Shown here: one piece after another, positions 36,272 to 46,709 of the stretch | How the letters are laid out: each line of letters starts with the position of its first letter | How positions within the stretch are numbered: the stretch's first letter is position 1 | Origin: Streptococcus azizii | Lineage (GTDB): Bacteria > Bacillota > Bacilli > Lactobacillales > Streptococcaceae | Reading direction: 5' to 3' | Length of the DNA: 64,000 nt | Assembly (NCBI RefSeq): GCF_001984715.1 | Contig: NZ_MSPR01000001.1 | Coordinates: forward strand, 62,001-126,000 | The notes under the pieces: model-generated | Database searches by the model: none | Seen by the model: only the letters and a program-made list of their open reading frames with translations | Told to the model about the DNA's origin: nothing | Program-made: the position numbers and the translations under genes

Positions 36272-36386
36272 AGCGCTACTACCTCCTTACATTATCAATT
36301 TTATACGTATTATGCGCATTTGTCAAGTAGGGCAATAAACACCTTCAATCTAATTGCAGATAGCCCTAAAACACCGAATGTTTCAT

Positions 36387-39215
36387 TTATTTATGTAACT
36401 TCCCTTTTAAATACTGTCCTGTATAGCTGGCGTCATTTGTCGCTACTTCTTCTGGTGTTCCGGTCGCGATAATCATACCGCCACCGATACCGCCTTCTGG
36501 TCCTAGGTCAATGAGATGGTCTGCTGTTTTTATCACATCCAAATTATGCTCGATGACCAGCACCGTATTACCATCATCGACAAAGCGTGCCAAGACTTTC
36601 AAGAGCTGGGCAATGTCTTCTGTATGTAGACCAGTTGTTGGCTCATCTAAGATATATAAGGATTTACCCGTCGAACGCTTGTGGAGTTCTGATGCCAGCT
36701 TCATCCGCTGGGCTTCTCCTCCTGATAGGGTCGTCGCTGGTTGTCCCAAAGTGACGTAGCCTAGACCAACATCCTGAATGGTGCGTAATTTCCGCTCAAT
36801 CTTTGGAATATGCTTGAAGAAGTCGACTGCATCGTTGACCGTCATATCGAGGACTTCTGCGATATTTTTTTCCTTATAGTGGACCTCAAGGGTCTCTGAA
36901 TTGTACCTGCGACCATGGCAGACCTCACAAGGGACAAAGACATCTGGCAGGAAGTGCATTTCAATCTTGATAATACCATCTCCCGAGCAGGCCTCACAGC
37001 GACCTCCCTTGACATTAAAGGAGAAGCGTCCCTTCTTATAGCCTCGAATCTTGGCTTCATTGGTCTGGGCAAACAAATCCCTGATGTCATCAAAGACCCC
37101 TGTGTAGGTAGCAGGATTGGAGCGAGGAGTACGTCCAATCGGGCTTTGGTCAATATCAATCAAGCGATCCAGATGTTCGATTCCTGAAATAGTCTTAAAT
37201 TTTCCTGGCTTGTCCGAATTGCGGTTGAGTTTCTGAGCAATGGCTTTTTTCAAGATTGAGTTGACCAACGTCGACTTGCCAGAACCAGATACTCCCGTGA
37301 CAGCGACAAACTTGCCAAGGGGAATCCGAGCAGTTACGTTCTGAAGATTGTTCTCACGCGCACCGGTCACTTCGATAAAACGACCATTGCCAATCCGACG
37401 CTCCAAGGGAAGGGGGATTTCCCGTTTGCCAGACAGGTATTGACCCGTGATAGATTTCTTATTTCTCGCAACCTGAGCCGGTGTACCAGAAGCGACAATC
37501 TCACCCCCAAAGACACCTGCACCTGGTCCAATATCAATGAGATAATCCGCTTCCCTCATCGTATCTTCATCGTGTTCGACCACGATTAGGGTATTGCCCA
37601 AGTCCCGCATTTTCTTGAGACTAGCAATCAGGCGGTCATTGTCCCGCTGATGCAATCCGATAGAAGGCTCATCCAAAATATACAGGACGCCACTGAGATT
37701 TGAACCGATTTGAGTGGCTAGGCGAATCCGCTGACTTTCTCCACCTGACAAGGTCCCGGCTGAACGTGACAAGGTCAAATAATTCAGTCCGACATTGTTT
37801 AAGAAGGTCAAGCGATCCTTGATTTCCTTGACAATCGGATTTGCGATGGTAGCTTCATTGGTCGACAGCTGTAGGTGGGACACCAGCTCTAAGTGGTCTG
37901 CTACAGATAAATCAGACAGCTCCCCAATATGTAGGCCTTTCTCTCCACCCACACGAACCGATAGGGCTTGGTCATTCAGGCGGTAGCCCTGACAGGTCGC
38001 ACAAGTCAATTCATTCATATAAGCTCGCATGACCTGACGGGTATAGTCACTGTTGGTCTCACGATAGCGACGGCTGATATTAGTCATCAAGCCCTCAAAA
38101 GGAATATCAATATCACGTACTCCCCCAAACTCATTCTCATAATGGAAGTGAAATTCTTTGCCATCTGAACCGTGGAAAATCAAGGATTTTTCCTCTTCCG
38201 ACAAGCTCTCAAACGGGGTATCCATATCGACCCCAAACTGGGTCATGGCCTGCTCCAACATCTGTGGATAGTAGTTAGATGAAATCGGATTCCAAGGCGC
38301 TAAGGCACCCTCACGTAAGGTTTTCTGAGGGTCTGGCACAATCAGGTCTTCATCGACTTCCAATTTCATTCCCAGACCATCGCAATCGCTACAAGAGCCA
38401 AAAGGCGCGTTGAAAGAAAAGAGTCGCGGCTCCAATTCTGGGACAGTAAAGCCACAGACCGGACAGGCGTAATACTCTGAAAAGAGAAGCTCCTGCCCAT
38501 CCATCGTATCAATGATGACATAACCGTCTGCAATGCGCAAGGCTGCTTCAATCGAGTCAAATAAACGCGAACGAATGCCCTCTTTTAACACGATACGGTC
38601 CACTACTACCTCAATCGTATGTTGCTTACTCTTTGATAATTCCGGTACCTCCGTCACATCATAAACAACCCCATCTACCCGGACACGGACGTAACCATCC
38701 TTTTGAACCTTCTCAAAAATGGCCTTGTGCTGTCCCTTTTTCTTCCGCACAATCGGCGCTAGAACTTGCAGGCGCTGACGCTCTGGCAATTCCAAGACCT
38801 CATCAACAATCTGTTCCACAGATGAAGCCGAAATCGCTCCATGACCATTGATACAGTAGGGCGTTCCTACCCGAGCATACAAGAGGCGCAAATAATCATT
38901 GATCTCCGTCACCGTTCCGACTGTTGAGCGCGGATTTTTCGAGGTAGTTTTTTGATCGATCGAAATAGCAGGACTCAGCCCTTCAATCGAGTCTACATCA
39001 GGCTTGTCCATATTGCCCAAAAACTGGCGGGCATAGGCCGACAAGCTCTCTACATATCGCCGTTGCCCTTCTGCATACAAGGTATCAAAGGCGAGACTTG
39101 ACTTTCCTGAACCAGACAGTCCCGTCACTACCACTAACTTCTCACGTGGAATGGTCACATCAATATTTTTTAAATTATGGGCGCGAGCCCCATGAATTAC
39201 AATCTTATCGTTCAT
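36387..39215 (-). CDS. uvrA: Excinuclease ABC subunit A
   Basis: Damage-recognition ATPase of nucleotide excision repair. 942 residues, full length. Two ABC ATPase modules: Walker [15 protein letters not shown] near 31 and [12 protein letters not shown] near 640; signature motifs [12 protein letters not shown] and [12 protein letters not shown]. Zinc fingers CPVCG...CSDC near 255-285 and CEAC...CEVCHGR near 740-770. A single -10 TATAAT lies about 30 bp before the start (near 39240). No SOS box was identified by eye. Confidence 0.97.
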   Translation of the reverse strand: MNDKIVIHGARAHNLKNIDVTIPREKLVVVTGLSGSGKSSLAFDTLYAEGQRRYVESLSAYARQFLGNMDKPDVDSIEGLSPAISIDQKTTSKNPRSTVGTVTEINDYLRLLYARVGTPYCINGHGAISASSVEQIVDEVLELPERQRLQVLAPIVRKKKGQHKAIFEKVQKDGYVRVRVDGVVYDVTEVPELSKSKQHTIEVVVDRIVLKEGIRSRLFDSIEAALRIADGYVIIDTMDGQELLFSEYYACPVCGFTVPELEPRLFSFNAPFGSCSDCDGLGMKLEVDEDLIVPDPQKTLREGALAPWNPISSNYYPQMLEQAMTQFGVDMDTPFESLSEEEKSLIFHGSDGKEFHFHYENEFGGVRDIDIPFEGLMTNISRRYRETNSDYTRQVMRAYMNELTCATCQGYRLNDQALSVRVGGEKGLHIGELSDLSVADHLELVSHLQLSTNEATIANPIVKEIKDRLTFLNNVGLNYLTLSRSAGTLSGGESQRIRLATQIGSNLSGVLYILDEPSIGLHQRDNDRLIASLKKMRDLGNTLIVVEHDEDTMREADYLIDIGPGAGVFGGEIVASGTPAQVARNKKSITGQYLSGKREIPLPLERRIGNGRFIEVTGARENNLQNVTARIPLGKFVAVTGVSGSGKSTLVNSILKKAIAQKLNRNSDKPGKFKTISGIEHLDRLIDIDQSPIGRTPRSNPATYTGVFDDIRDLFAQTNEAKIRGYKKGRFSFNVKGGRCEACSGDGIIKIEMHFLPDVFVPCEVCHGRRYNSETLEVHYKEKNIAEVLDMTVNDAVDFFKHIPKIERKLRTIQDVGLGYVTLGQPATTLSGGEAQRMKLASELHKRSTGKSLYILDEPTTGLHTEDIAQLLKVLARFVDDGNTVLVIEHNLDVIKTADHLIDLGPEGGIGGGMIIATGTPEEVATNDASYTGQYLKGKLHK

Positions 39216-39370
39216 TTCTTCTTCCTTCTACAATGACTCTATTATACCACTTTTTAGGCATGAGTGACTCATCGGAGTATCACTCACCACCCAACGCTGG
39301 CAAATCAAGTTTTTAATACTCCTGAAAGATAGCAGCCCCTACTAAACATAGACGAGCTTGTCCCTTATAG

Positions 39371-39650
39371 TCGTTTAGTTTATACCTAAAGGTAGCCACA
39401 GCTGTAATTGACTAAATCTGAAACAGCTGCGTCTCTTTTATTACTTCGACGAGTGAAAAGCTCCAGTGGAGGTTTTCAGCCTACCACCTTTCATTAAAAA
39501 AGTGGTAGTTAGAAACTCCGTTTCCCTATTTCCCACTTCCAATAATCTAGGAGGATTGGAAGTGGGAAATAGATGTAAAAGGTAAACTAATACTCAATAA
39601 AAATCAAAAGTTGGCAACGTATCCTGTTAATTTTTAAAGAGTATAAATGG
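39371..39650. repeat. Repeat island (uvrA-rhodanese)
   Basis: 39371-39467 is identical to 35224-35320 except for one base, and 39432-39530 matches 31311-31411. It ends in a RUP-like pair: TAATACTCAATAAAAATC (near 39590) and TTAATTTTTAAAGAGTAT (near 39628). Confidence 0.75.
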
Positions 39651-39662
39651 CGATACCAGCTT

Positions 39663-40121
39663 CTATTTTCGTAAGCTACCACCTATGGCTTCTACCTCTT
39701 CCACACCGCCTAAATCATAAACTTGGCTAAACCCCGCCTCTCTTAAAATCTTAGTTGCTTGGGCCGAACGAATCCCTTTCAAACAGTGGACATAAATTGT
39801 CGTATCCTTTGGCAGATCGGGCAGTTTCCCAGCTTCTAAATCGTCGATGGGGAGATTGTCTGTCATTTCAAAACGCCCCTCGTCATATTCCTCTTTTGAG
39901 CGAACATCATAGAATTTGGCACCTGCTTCTACATCTTTCCGAACCTGTTCAAACGTCAACTGATATGTCTGTGCATCCACGCCAGCCTTCCTCCAATCTA
40001 TTTCTTTGGCTTGCTTTATAGAAGTAGTATCTGTTGAATTAGTAGGTGGAAGTGGACTGGTAGAGCGACAACCACCCAACAGAAGAACAGCTACTCCAAC
40101 ACTGCATATTGCTACTTTCAT
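39663..40121 (-). CDS. Rhodanese-domain lipoprotein
   Basis: 152 residues. Lipoprotein signal with lipobox LLGGC (Cys18), a Ser/Thr/Pro-rich spacer, and a single rhodanese domain (about 60-150) with FYDVRSKEEYDEGR and the active-site loop HCLKGIRSAQA, where Cys is the predicted persulfide carrier. It is therefore tethered outside the membrane. Substrate unknown. It is divergent from corA. Confidence 0.88.
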   Translation of the reverse strand: MKVAICSVGVAVLLLGGCRSTSPLPPTNSTDTTSIKQAKEIDWRKAGVDAQTYQLTFEQVRKDVEAGAKFYDVRSKEEYDEGRFEMTDNLPIDDLEAGKLPDLPKDTTIYVHCLKGIRSAQATKILREAGFSQVYDLGGVEEVEAIGGSLRK

Positions 40122-40330
40122 TCAAGATTTTCCTTTCTCCTAGAATCGTCTTACACTCCCTAATCATCAAACGAGGAGACCGAGTATCCAGTCGATTTTT
40201 AAAGAGTATGAAACCAAGAATTTCTGTTATTGTACCATACCTTATATACCGATACCGTAAAACTTGCCCAAGCCGCTCCTCCTTTTAGCAACATCTGGGG
40301 AAAACTTTTCCTTTAGGGAGCTTTTTTTGG

Positions 40331-40336
40331 TATAAT
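40331..40336 (+). promoter_or_regulatory. corA -10 element
   Basis: TATAAT at 40331-40336, preceded by TGG, lies 46 bp before the corA start. No good -35 is seen, so the assignment is partial. Confidence 0.45.
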
Positions 40337-40381
40337 GAAGGGGTGCGTTTGAACGCAATAAAAACTGAGGAGGACTTGAGT

Positions 40382-41326
40382 ATGAAGCAAATGTTTCGTT
40401 CTACATTAACTGATTTAGAAGAAATCCAAACCTTTGAACCGGGATCTTGGATTAACTTGGTCAATCCCTCCCAGGAAGAGTCTGTCACATTAGCAGAACA
40501 GTTCAACATCGACATCACAGATTTACGGGCGCCACTTGACGTTGAGGAATCATCCCGTATCGCTGTGGAAGATGACTACACCCTCATTATTGTGGACGTT
40601 CCGACCTATGAAGAGCGAAACAACAAGAGCTACCACATCACTCTACCGCTCGGGATTATTGTGACTAAGGATGTCGTCATTACCACCTGCGTGCAACCTT
40701 TGACCCTCTTTGATCATTTTTTCAATCGGCGGATTAAAAATTTCTATACGTTTATGAAAACGCGATTTGTTTTTCAACTACTCTATCGCAATGCCGAGCT
40801 CTTCATCACTGCTCTTCGCTCTATTGACCGGCAGACAGATCAGATTAGCGCCCATATTGACCGAGCTACAAAAAATGAGCAGGTTATTGATATGATGGAG
40901 TTGGAAAAATCCATCGTCTACCTAAAAGCCTCCCTAAAACTCAATGAGCGGGTGGTGAAAAAACTGGCTGTCCGAAACAGTACCTTAAAAAAATATGTCG
41001 AGGACGAGGACTTACTTGAGGACACCTTAATCGAAACCCAACAGGCTCTTGAGATGGCCGATATCTATGGCAATGTCTTGTATGCCATGACCGAAACATC
41101 TGCGGCAATCATTTCTAACAATCAAAACACGATTATGAAAACATTGGCACTCATGACCATGGCACTAGATATTCCCACCGTCATTTTCTCAGCCTATGGG
41201 ATGAATGTCCCTACATCCGGCATGCCCTTTGGAGGATACCCCAACTCCTTTTGGATTATCGCCTTTATCTCTGCCTGCTTCAGTGCAGTTGTCGTCATTA
41301 ACTTTTTAAGAAAAAAATGGTTCTAG
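40382..41326 (+). CDS. corA: CorA-family magnesium/divalent metal transporter
   Basis: Pentameric channel for Mg2+ (possibly Co2+/Ni2+). I start it at ATG 40382 (MKQMFRSTLTDLEE), 8 bp after GAGGAGG, giving 314 residues; the frame extends upstream without support. Large N-terminal cytoplasmic funnel, then two C-terminal membrane segments with the selectivity motif YGMN (SAYGMNVPTSG) between them, and a basic tail (LRKKWF). A DUF1129 protein follows 20 bp later. Confidence 0.94.
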   Translation: MKQMFRSTLTDLEEIQTFEPGSWINLVNPSQEESVTLAEQFNIDITDLRAPLDVEESSRIAVEDDYTLIIVDVPTYEERNNKSYHITLPLGIIVTKDVVITTCVQPLTLFDHFFNRRIKNFYTFMKTRFVFQLLYRNAELFITALRSIDRQTDQISAHIDRATKNEQVIDMMELEKSIVYLKASLKLNERVVKKLAVRNSTLKKYVEDEDLLEDTLIETQQALEMADIYGNVLYAMTETSAAIISNNQNTIMKTLALMTMALDIPTVIFSAYGMNVPTSGMPFGGYPNSFWIIAFISACFSAVVVINFLRKKWF

Positions 41327-41346
41327 CCACCAAGAGGAGATTATTT

Positions 41347-42000
41347 ATGTCATTTACAGAAATCAAAGAATTGACCAAGAAAAATCAGGAATTTATCCAT
41401 ATCGCAACCAACCAGCTTATCAAGGCTGGTAAGACCGATACAGAAGTCAAAGAATTACTTGAAGAAATTCTTCCTGTCATTTTGGAAAATCAAAAAAAGG
41501 GAGTCACAGCCCGCAGCATCTACGGCGCACCTAGCGCTTGGGTTGCCAGCAAAACAGCTCCCCTTGAAGACGCAGGGCAACCGCAGCTCAACGACAACCC
41601 TTGGCTCATGTGGCTCGACTCCAGTCTCCTACTCCTTGCCATTATCGGTGTGGTCAACGGTGCGATGAATTCATTTGGTGCAGGTGTCAACTACGGTCTC
41701 ATTACCATGTTACTCATTGGCTTTGGCGTAGGGGCCGGTATGTATATGATGTACCACTTCGTCTACCGTGAGCAAGCTAGGACTGGTAAGCGCCCTAGCA
41801 TCATCAGAGCCCTTGCCTTTCTGGTCCTAGCCACCCTTGCTTGGACGATTGTTTTCTTCCTTGCGGCACTCATTCCAAGCTCTATCAATCCACCTGTATC
41901 GCCATTCTTTGCTATGTTAATCGGAGCAGTAGCATTTGGGATTCGCTACCTCCTCAAGAAAAAATACAACATTCGCAATGCCATGCAACCTATGGCATAA
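41347..42000 (+). CDS. DUF1129 family membrane protein
   Basis: 217 residues from ATG 41347 (MSFTEIKELTKKN), after GAGGAG. The first 80 residues are soluble and charged. Then four hydrophobic segments (about 95-115, 122-142, 158-180, 187-205) end in a basic tail. This family regularly follows corA in streptococci. Function unknown, and a role linked to metal transport is only positional. Confidence 0.85.
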   Translation: MSFTEIKELTKKNQEFIHIATNQLIKAGKTDTEVKELLEEILPVILENQKKGVTARSIYGAPSAWVASKTAPLEDAGQPQLNDNPWLMWLDSSLLLLAIIGVVNGAMNSFGAGVNYGLITMLLIGFGVGAGMYMMYHFVYREQARTGKRPSIIRALAFLVLATLAWTIVFFLAALIPSSINPPVSPFFAMLIGAVAFGIRYLLKKKYNIRNAMQPMA

Positions 42001-42081
42001 TTAGCAGGAGAGCTAAACGCCATTGAGACTCAACATCTCAATCACCTCACTCTAATTCTTCAAAAAAACCTGGAGGTCTCC

Positions 42082-42774
42082 ATGAAAAAAAACTACTCTT
42101 GGCAAGTATTATTACTACTATTTGCTATCTACCTTATCCTTATCGCTTTTGTCCCTGAACTAAGCATCATCTTCGACTACTTCCGCCTAACCCTGCTTCT
42201 GGCTCTTGGCTTTTTGTGGCTGGGAGTAGAGCGGAAGAATACTCTGTTATTCTTTGTTGGACTAAGTTTCTCAGCCCTCTATATGCGGGACATCATCCCA
42301 TATTCTTATGCTCTCTTTAATGTCGGTCCTCTCTTTTTTGGTATTCTCGTTTTAGGAATCGCCCTTCACAGTATCAATAAAAAAAGACAGCAGCAGTCAT
42401 TCTCGCAATTTGACTCCACAAAGACCACCCTCCATTCAAGTGATAGCAATTATCTGAGTATCGAAGCTAATTTCACCGACAAATATGAATACTCTGTTGC
42501 TCCTGCTCTACAAGCCATCTCAATCAAAGCCTTCTGCGCTAATGTGCAATTAGATATCCACACAGCCTCCTTTGAAAAAGACATCACCCAGCTTAGCGTC
42601 AAAAATACTCTCTCAAACTGTCGGATTCAAATTCCCAAAAACGTCAAGGTTGTCAATACCCTCAAGTCAGGCTTCGGCGAGCTCTATCTTCCCCCAACTC
42701 CCCAAGAGACCACTCATCAGCTCTACCTAACAGGAAGTAACATAGCAGGTACCATCACCATTCAATACATTTGA
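42082..42774 (+). CDS. Membrane protein with LiaF-like C-terminal domain
   Basis: 230 residues. Four N-terminal hydrophobic segments (about 7-25, 30-46, 52-70, 78-98), a basic connector (INKKRQQQS), then a soluble beta-rich domain of the type seen in LiaF/cell-wall-active antibiotic response proteins (DIHTASFEKDITQLSVKNTLSNCRIQIPKN). LiaF restrains the LiaRS envelope-stress system, but no liaRS is nearby, so the role here is unknown. Starts after CTGGAGG. Confidence 0.7.
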   Translation: MKKNYSWQVLLLLFAIYLILIAFVPELSIIFDYFRLTLLLALGFLWLGVERKNTLLFFVGLSFSALYMRDIIPYSYALFNVGPLFFGILVLGIALHSINKKRQQQSFSQFDSTKTTLHSSDSNYLSIEANFTDKYEYSVAPALQAISIKAFCANVQLDIHTASFEKDITQLSVKNTLSNCRIQIPKNVKVVNTLKSGFGELYLPPTPQETTHQLYLTGSNIAGTITIQYI

Positions 42775-42869
42775 CCCCCGATAAACCTTGCTTTTATCCA
42801 GAATATCGGCTCAAGAAAACCAAAAACAAATGGATTGAATAGACGCTACACTCCAAGGAATACTCCATG

Positions 42870-42918
42870 AAAATAGGGAATCGGATTGATGAGCTACATA
42901 ATCTGATTCCCTATTTTT
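42870..42918. terminator. Terminator after the LiaF-like gene
   Basis: AAAATAGGGAATC pairs with GATTCCCTATTTT (13 bp), with an interrupted upper stem and T run. Confidence 0.85.
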
Positions 42919-43088
42919 CGCTTATAGACCACGTAACTTAACTATTTTTTCTTCCCTTTTCCCAAGTAACGCAAGTCTACGCGAGCTTGGTTATCCCCCA
43001 GCAAAGTAGCCCAAAATGTGATGTTTCTCACAGTCGGAGCTGTTGATACTCTTCAAACATCAGCAGAATACTCTGTCAACTCCTCTCG

Positions 43089-43271
43089 GCTCGTGAAAAA
43101 ACAGGCCAATGGACCTCGACTCGCCTTCTTGTTTCTAGGCTCGTGAAAAAACAGTCCACTGGACCTTAACTCGCCTTCTTATTTCTAAGCTCGTGAAAAA
43201 GAGGTCCACCGGACCTTAACTCGCTTTCTTGTTTCTAGGCTCGTGAAAAAGAGGTCCACCGGACCTCTTTT
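43089..43271 (-). repeat. 50-bp tandem array containing the rpsR terminator
   Basis: Units begin with GCTCGTG at 43089, 43139, 43189 and 43239, an exact 50-bp period: three full units plus the terminator half. Each holds a hairpin region; the gene-proximal copies read GAGGTCC-ac-cGGACCTC, and the distal ones are degraded (acaggccaatggacctcg). The last copy abuts the rpsR stop (43272) and is its terminator with A/T runs. The rest of each unit (actcgctttcttgtttctag) is the spacer. The same unit type is found at rpmB. Confidence 0.9.
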
Positions 43272-43511
43272 TTAATCTTCATTTACAAATGGTAGTAATG
43301 CCATCACGCGAGCGCGTTTGATTGCTGTTGTTACTTTACGTTGATTTTTAGCTGAAGTTCCAGTTACGCGACGTGGTAAGATTTTTCCACGTTCTGAGAT
43401 GAAACGGCTAAGAAGCTCAGTATCTTTGTAATCAACATATTCAATTTTATTCGCTGCGATATAATCAACTTTCTTACGGCGTTTGAAGCCGCCACGACGT
43501 TGTTGAGCCAT
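43272..43511 (-). CDS. rpsR: Ribosomal protein S18
   Basis: 79 residues, basic, with the S18 signature region ([27 protein letters not shown]) and [10 protein letters not shown] at the C-terminus. Last gene of rpsF-ssb-rpsR, which links ribosome assembly (S6:S18 pair) to single-strand-binding protein production. Its stop codon runs directly into the terminator array. Confidence 0.97.
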   Translation of the reverse strand: MAQQRRGGFKRRKKVDYIAANKIEYVDYKDTELLSRFISERGKILPRRVTGTSAKNQRKVTTAIKRARVMALLPFVNED

Positions 43512-43543
43512 GTTTTCTCCTTTATAATTTTATTTGTCCTTAC

Positions 43544-44038
43544 CTAAAATGGTAAATCATCGTCTGAAATATCCATCGGATTCGTCGTTCCAAATGGACT
43601 TTCATCGCGTGCAAAGTTTGGGGTAGATTGTGCAGGCGCTTGATACGGTGAGTTGTAATCACTGCCTCCAGCAAATGAATTACCTGCTTGGTAACCACCG
43701 CCTTGCCCTTCACGTGCAGTACGACTTTCCAATAATTGGAAATTATCTGCAACAACCTCTGTTACATAAACGCGTTGACCTTGTTGATTTTCGTAATTAC
43801 GAGTTTGAATACGACCCGTAATTCCCACCAAGGCACCTTTTTTAGCCCAGTTTGCCAGGTTTTCAGCCTGCTGGCGCCAAATCACGACGTTAATAAAATC
43901 CGCTTCCCGCTCACCATTTTGATTTTTAAAATTACGGTTAACCGCAAGTGTAAATGTCGCAACAGCTTGGTTTGACGGTGTGTAACGAAGTTCTGCATCG
44001 CGGGTCATACGACCAACTAGTACTACATTATTTATCAT
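43544..44038 (-). CDS. ssb: Single-stranded DNA-binding protein
   Basis: Binds ssDNA in replication, repair and recombination. 164 residues: OB fold at 1-105 ([19 protein letters not shown]), a Gly/Gln/Ser-rich linker, and the acidic C-terminal tip DDDLPF that recruits partner proteins. Sits between rpsF (11 bp) and rpsR (32 bp). Confidence 0.97.
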   Translation of the reverse strand: MINNVVLVGRMTRDAELRYTPSNQAVATFTLAVNRNFKNQNGEREADFINVVIWRQQAENLANWAKKGALVGITGRIQTRNYENQQGQRVYVTEVVADNFQLLESRTAREGQGGGYQAGNSFAGGSDYNSPYQAPAQSTPNFARDESPFGTTNPMDISDDDLPF

Positions 44039-44049
44039 AGTCTACCTTC

Positions 44050-44340
44050 TTACGCGTCTAATTTCACAATCATGTGACGAAGAATGTCACCGTTGATTTT
44101 TGAAAGACGGTCAAACTCTTTAAGAGCTACGTCATCAGTTGCTTCAACGTTTACAATGTGGTAAAGTCCTTCACGGAAATCTTTGATTTCGTATGCAAGA
44201 CGACGTTTTTCCCATGCTTTTGACTCGACAATCGTTGCACCATTGTCAGTCAAGATAGAGTCAAAACGTGCTACCAAAGCATTTTTAGCTTCTTCTTCAA
44301 TGTTTGGACGAATAATATAAAGAATTTCGTATTTAGCCAT
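44050..44340 (-). CDS. rpsF: Ribosomal protein S6
   Basis: 96 residues ([22 protein letters not shown]), normal length. It pairs with S18 on the 30S platform. The operon promoter is TTGCTA (44437-44442) and TATAAT (44414-44419). The 70-nt leader could fold (GACCATGAGTCATTAGACC region), but I cannot assign it to the known S6:S18 leader. Confidence 0.96.
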   Translation of the reverse strand: MAKYEILYIIRPNIEEEAKNALVARFDSILTDNGATIVESKAWEKRRLAYEIKDFREGLYHIVNVEATDDVALKEFDRLSKINGDILRHMIVKLDA

Positions 44341-44471
44341 TGATATGTTCCTCCTTTTGGTCTAATGACTCATGGTCTAGCCACGAGTAAGTGAGGGGTT
44401 CTCACAGAACACTATTATACCGCACCTTCAAGGAAATAGCAAGAAAAACAATAGATTGTTTGGCTTTGGAA

Positions 44472-44493
44472 GTAAAAAAGGGAGTCATCCCCC
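44472..44493 (-). terminator. Terminator after the second GH32 gene
   Basis: On the minus strand, GGGGGG-atga-CTCCC is followed by TTTTTT, just beyond the GH32 stop. Confidence 0.6.
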
Positions 44494-44496
44494 CCT

Positions 44497-45861
44497 TCAT
44501 CCCTCGTTTGTCATTAAATTTCGTTCCCCTGACAAAAAATAGGTACTGGTCAAACTATCCTGACCGCCATTGACAAAAAGTTCGATGCTATTAGTATCAA
44601 GCACTACCATAACCTCGGGTGCAATCACCCGAACAGCTCGACGCTCAATAGACCAAGCCTCTTCACCTTGAATGACTTGTTTTAGATGGCTACGATCAAT
44701 ATAGACTTCTTTTGCTACTGCATCGTAACCAAACTCAATGTAATCATGCTCATCTCCTAAACGGAAAACCTTGCCGTTACTCCAATCTCCTTGGAAAGTC
44801 CCGACTGTAACAGCTCCTTGCTCAGAAAGAACAGGTAGTTGTTCAAAAAGGCTGGTAGGAAGTGCCTGGATAAGAACTCCATCTTTCAACTGCAACTTTC
44901 TTGGCATAGTCATGGCACATGCCCATTTATGACCAAGTTGGTCTGTGATATTGGTCCGCCCCCAAGTCTGCATCCAGGCAATCATGATTCGCTCGCCAGC
45001 AGCATTTTCCACGGTCTGCGGTGCATAGAAGTCATGACCGTGGTCAATTTCTTTCACCGTATCAAGCTGAAAGATTTTCTGATCCCAGTCTACACGCCCT
45101 GTCATGATGACTGACGAGTTGATATTAGCATAGTCTAGACCATCTTTTTGATAACGCATCGGAGACATGGCTAGACAGGACACCCCGTCCAACTCGAAGT
45201 AGTCAGGACATTCCCACATGATACCTTGGTGCTTTTCCCCCTTTAGGAAAATGGATGCACATTTCCAGGTCATCAAATCAGGCGACTCAAGTAGAACAAT
45301 CGTCCCAACCTCCTCCCGATGTCTAGTAGCCACTACTGCATAGTACATTCCATCTTTTTCAAATAATTTCGGATCACGAAAATCACTGGCAATCAGTTCT
45401 GCCGGCAGCATTTCACCTGTTACAACAGGATTAGATGTCAACTTTTCAAAATGAATCCCGTCTGTTGAATAGGCCATATTTTGCACCTGACGAACACTGC
45501 CATCTGGATCCACAATATGCCCTGTATACATCAACCACAGCTTGTCATCTTTGACAATCGCACTCCCTGAGAAACAGCCGTCCTTATCGTAATCTTGGTC
45601 TGGAGCAAGAGCGACTGGGAGGTGTTCCCAGTGCAGTAAGTCCTTACTTTTAGCATGTCCCCAGTGCATTGGCCCCCACTGCGTTCCGTAAGGGTAATAC
45701 TGATAAAACAAATGGTATTCATCTCTAAAGTACACAAAACCATTCGGGTCATTGATCCAGCCTACCGGGGCTGAAAAATGAAGCTCTGGCTTGTAAAGAG
45801 GATCGACCTCACCCTGATGTTGCGCAATAAATTCATTAGCTTTACTGATACTCTCATTCAT
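44497..45861 (-). CDS. GH32 beta-fructosidase / sucrose(-6-phosphate) hydrolase
   Basis: 454 residues. The GH32 triad motifs are WINDPNG (near 40), SDFRDPK (near 155) and MWECPDYF (Glu near 212), followed by the beta-sandwich. It is a paralogue of scrB, but it is encoded at the end of an ABC sugar-transport operon. Its substrate should therefore be unphosphorylated sucrose or short fructo-oligosaccharides, as for BfrA of the Lactobacillus msm/FOS operon or SusH of pneumococcus. Starts 5 bp after the permease stop. Confidence 0.9.
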   Translation of the reverse strand: MNESISKANEFIAQHQGEVDPLYKPELHFSAPVGWINDPNGFVYFRDEYHLFYQYYPYGTQWGPMHWGHAKSKDLLHWEHLPVALAPDQDYDKDGCFSGSAIVKDDKLWLMYTGHIVDPDGSVRQVQNMAYSTDGIHFEKLTSNPVVTGEMLPAELIASDFRDPKLFEKDGMYYAVVATRHREEVGTIVLLESPDLMTWKCASIFLKGEKHQGIMWECPDYFELDGVSCLAMSPMRYQKDGLDYANINSSVIMTGRVDWDQKIFQLDTVKEIDHGHDFYAPQTVENAAGERIMIAWMQTWGRTNITDQLGHKWACAMTMPRKLQLKDGVLIQALPTSLFEQLPVLSEQGAVTVGTFQGDWSNGKVFRLGDEHDYIEFGYDAVAKEVYIDRSHLKQVIQGEEAWSIERRAVRVIAPEVMVVLDTNSIELFVNGGQDSLTSTYFLSGERNLMTNEG

Positions 45862-45866
45862 AACGA

Positions 45867-46709
45867 TTATTTTACCCCCGTACCTGTACTACCCAAACCT
45901 TGAACCAAATATTTTTGGAAGAACACATAAATAATAATCAATGGAATCGTCGAAATAGTTAACATCGCCATAATTTGATTCGTATAGGTCGGTTGAGTGT
46001 TATTGATATTTGTGATGGCAACCTGTAGTGGAAAATCATTGGTATTTGTCAATACCATCAAGGGCCAAATATAATCATTCCAACTACCAATAAACGATAA
46101 GGTGCCTACTGTTGCAATGGCTGGTTTTGACAATGGCAACATGATGTTCCAAAAAATCCGAAAATGCGATGCACCTTCAATTTTCGCCGCCTCTAAAATC
46201 TCATCAGAAACCGCTCTGAAAAATTGGCGGAACATGTAGATGAATAGTGGTGCAGATAAAGCAGGCAAAATAACCGCAAATCTTGTATTTAAAATTCCCA
46301 ACCGCTGTACAATCGAAAATTTGGTAATCATAATGGTCTCAGCTGGAATAACCAACAGAGCCAACATCAAGGCAAATAAGAATTTTTTACCTCTAAATTC
46401 AAATTTCGCAAATGCATATCCAGCAAGAGAATTGACTAAAATAGAACCGATCGTCACGCAAGTTGCATAGAAAATACTGTTCCCAACATATCGTAATAAA
46501 TTAAAACGGGAAGAAATTTCTTTATAAGGCGCAAACCATTCCACCAGATTAGAAGATGGCAAAAATGATCTCCATGTTCCCAACTGTTCAAAAACATCTT
46601 TTTCAGGTTTCATTGATGAGGCAACCATCCAAACCAATGGAAAAATGAATAATGCAGCCAATAAAAATGTCAATACAAAATATAAAATACGACTTACTCT
46701 CTTATCCAT
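45867..46709 (-). CDS. Sugar ABC transporter permease (MalG/MsmG type)
   Basis: 280 residues, six membrane segments, with the inner-membrane EAA loop (EAAKIEGASHFRIFWNIMLPLSKPA, about 170-195) that docks the ATPase. Its start overlaps the first permease by 8 bp. No ATPase gene is present; streptococci commonly share one MsmK-type ATPase among such systems. Confidence 0.92.
   Translation of the reverse strand: MDKRVSRILYFVLTFLLAALFIFPLVWMVASSMKPEKDVFEQLGTWRSFLPSSNLVEWFAPYKEISSRFNLLRYVGNSIFYATCVTIGSILVNSLAGYAFAKFEFRGKKFLFALMLALLVIPAETIMITKFSIVQRLGILNTRFAVILPALSAPLFIYMFRQFFRAVSDEILEAAKIEGASHFRIFWNIMLPLSKPAIATVGTLSFIGSWNDYIWPLMVLTNTNDFPLQVAITNINNTQPTYTNQIMAMLTISTIPLIIIYVFFQKYLVQGLGSTGTGVK

Noticed and set aside
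36272..36386. SOS (DinR/LexA-type) box near uvrA
   Set aside because: No convincing palindrome was found by eye at either end of uvrA, and many streptococci lack LexA.
44341..44440. S6:S18-binding leader RNA before rpsF
   Set aside because: The leader can fold, but I could not see the characteristic bulged CCG arrangement with confidence, so no riboregulator is claimed.
44487..44493. Second homopolymer (C7) near the second GH32 gene as a phase switch
   Set aside because: The run lies after the stop codon in the terminator stem and cannot change the reading frame.
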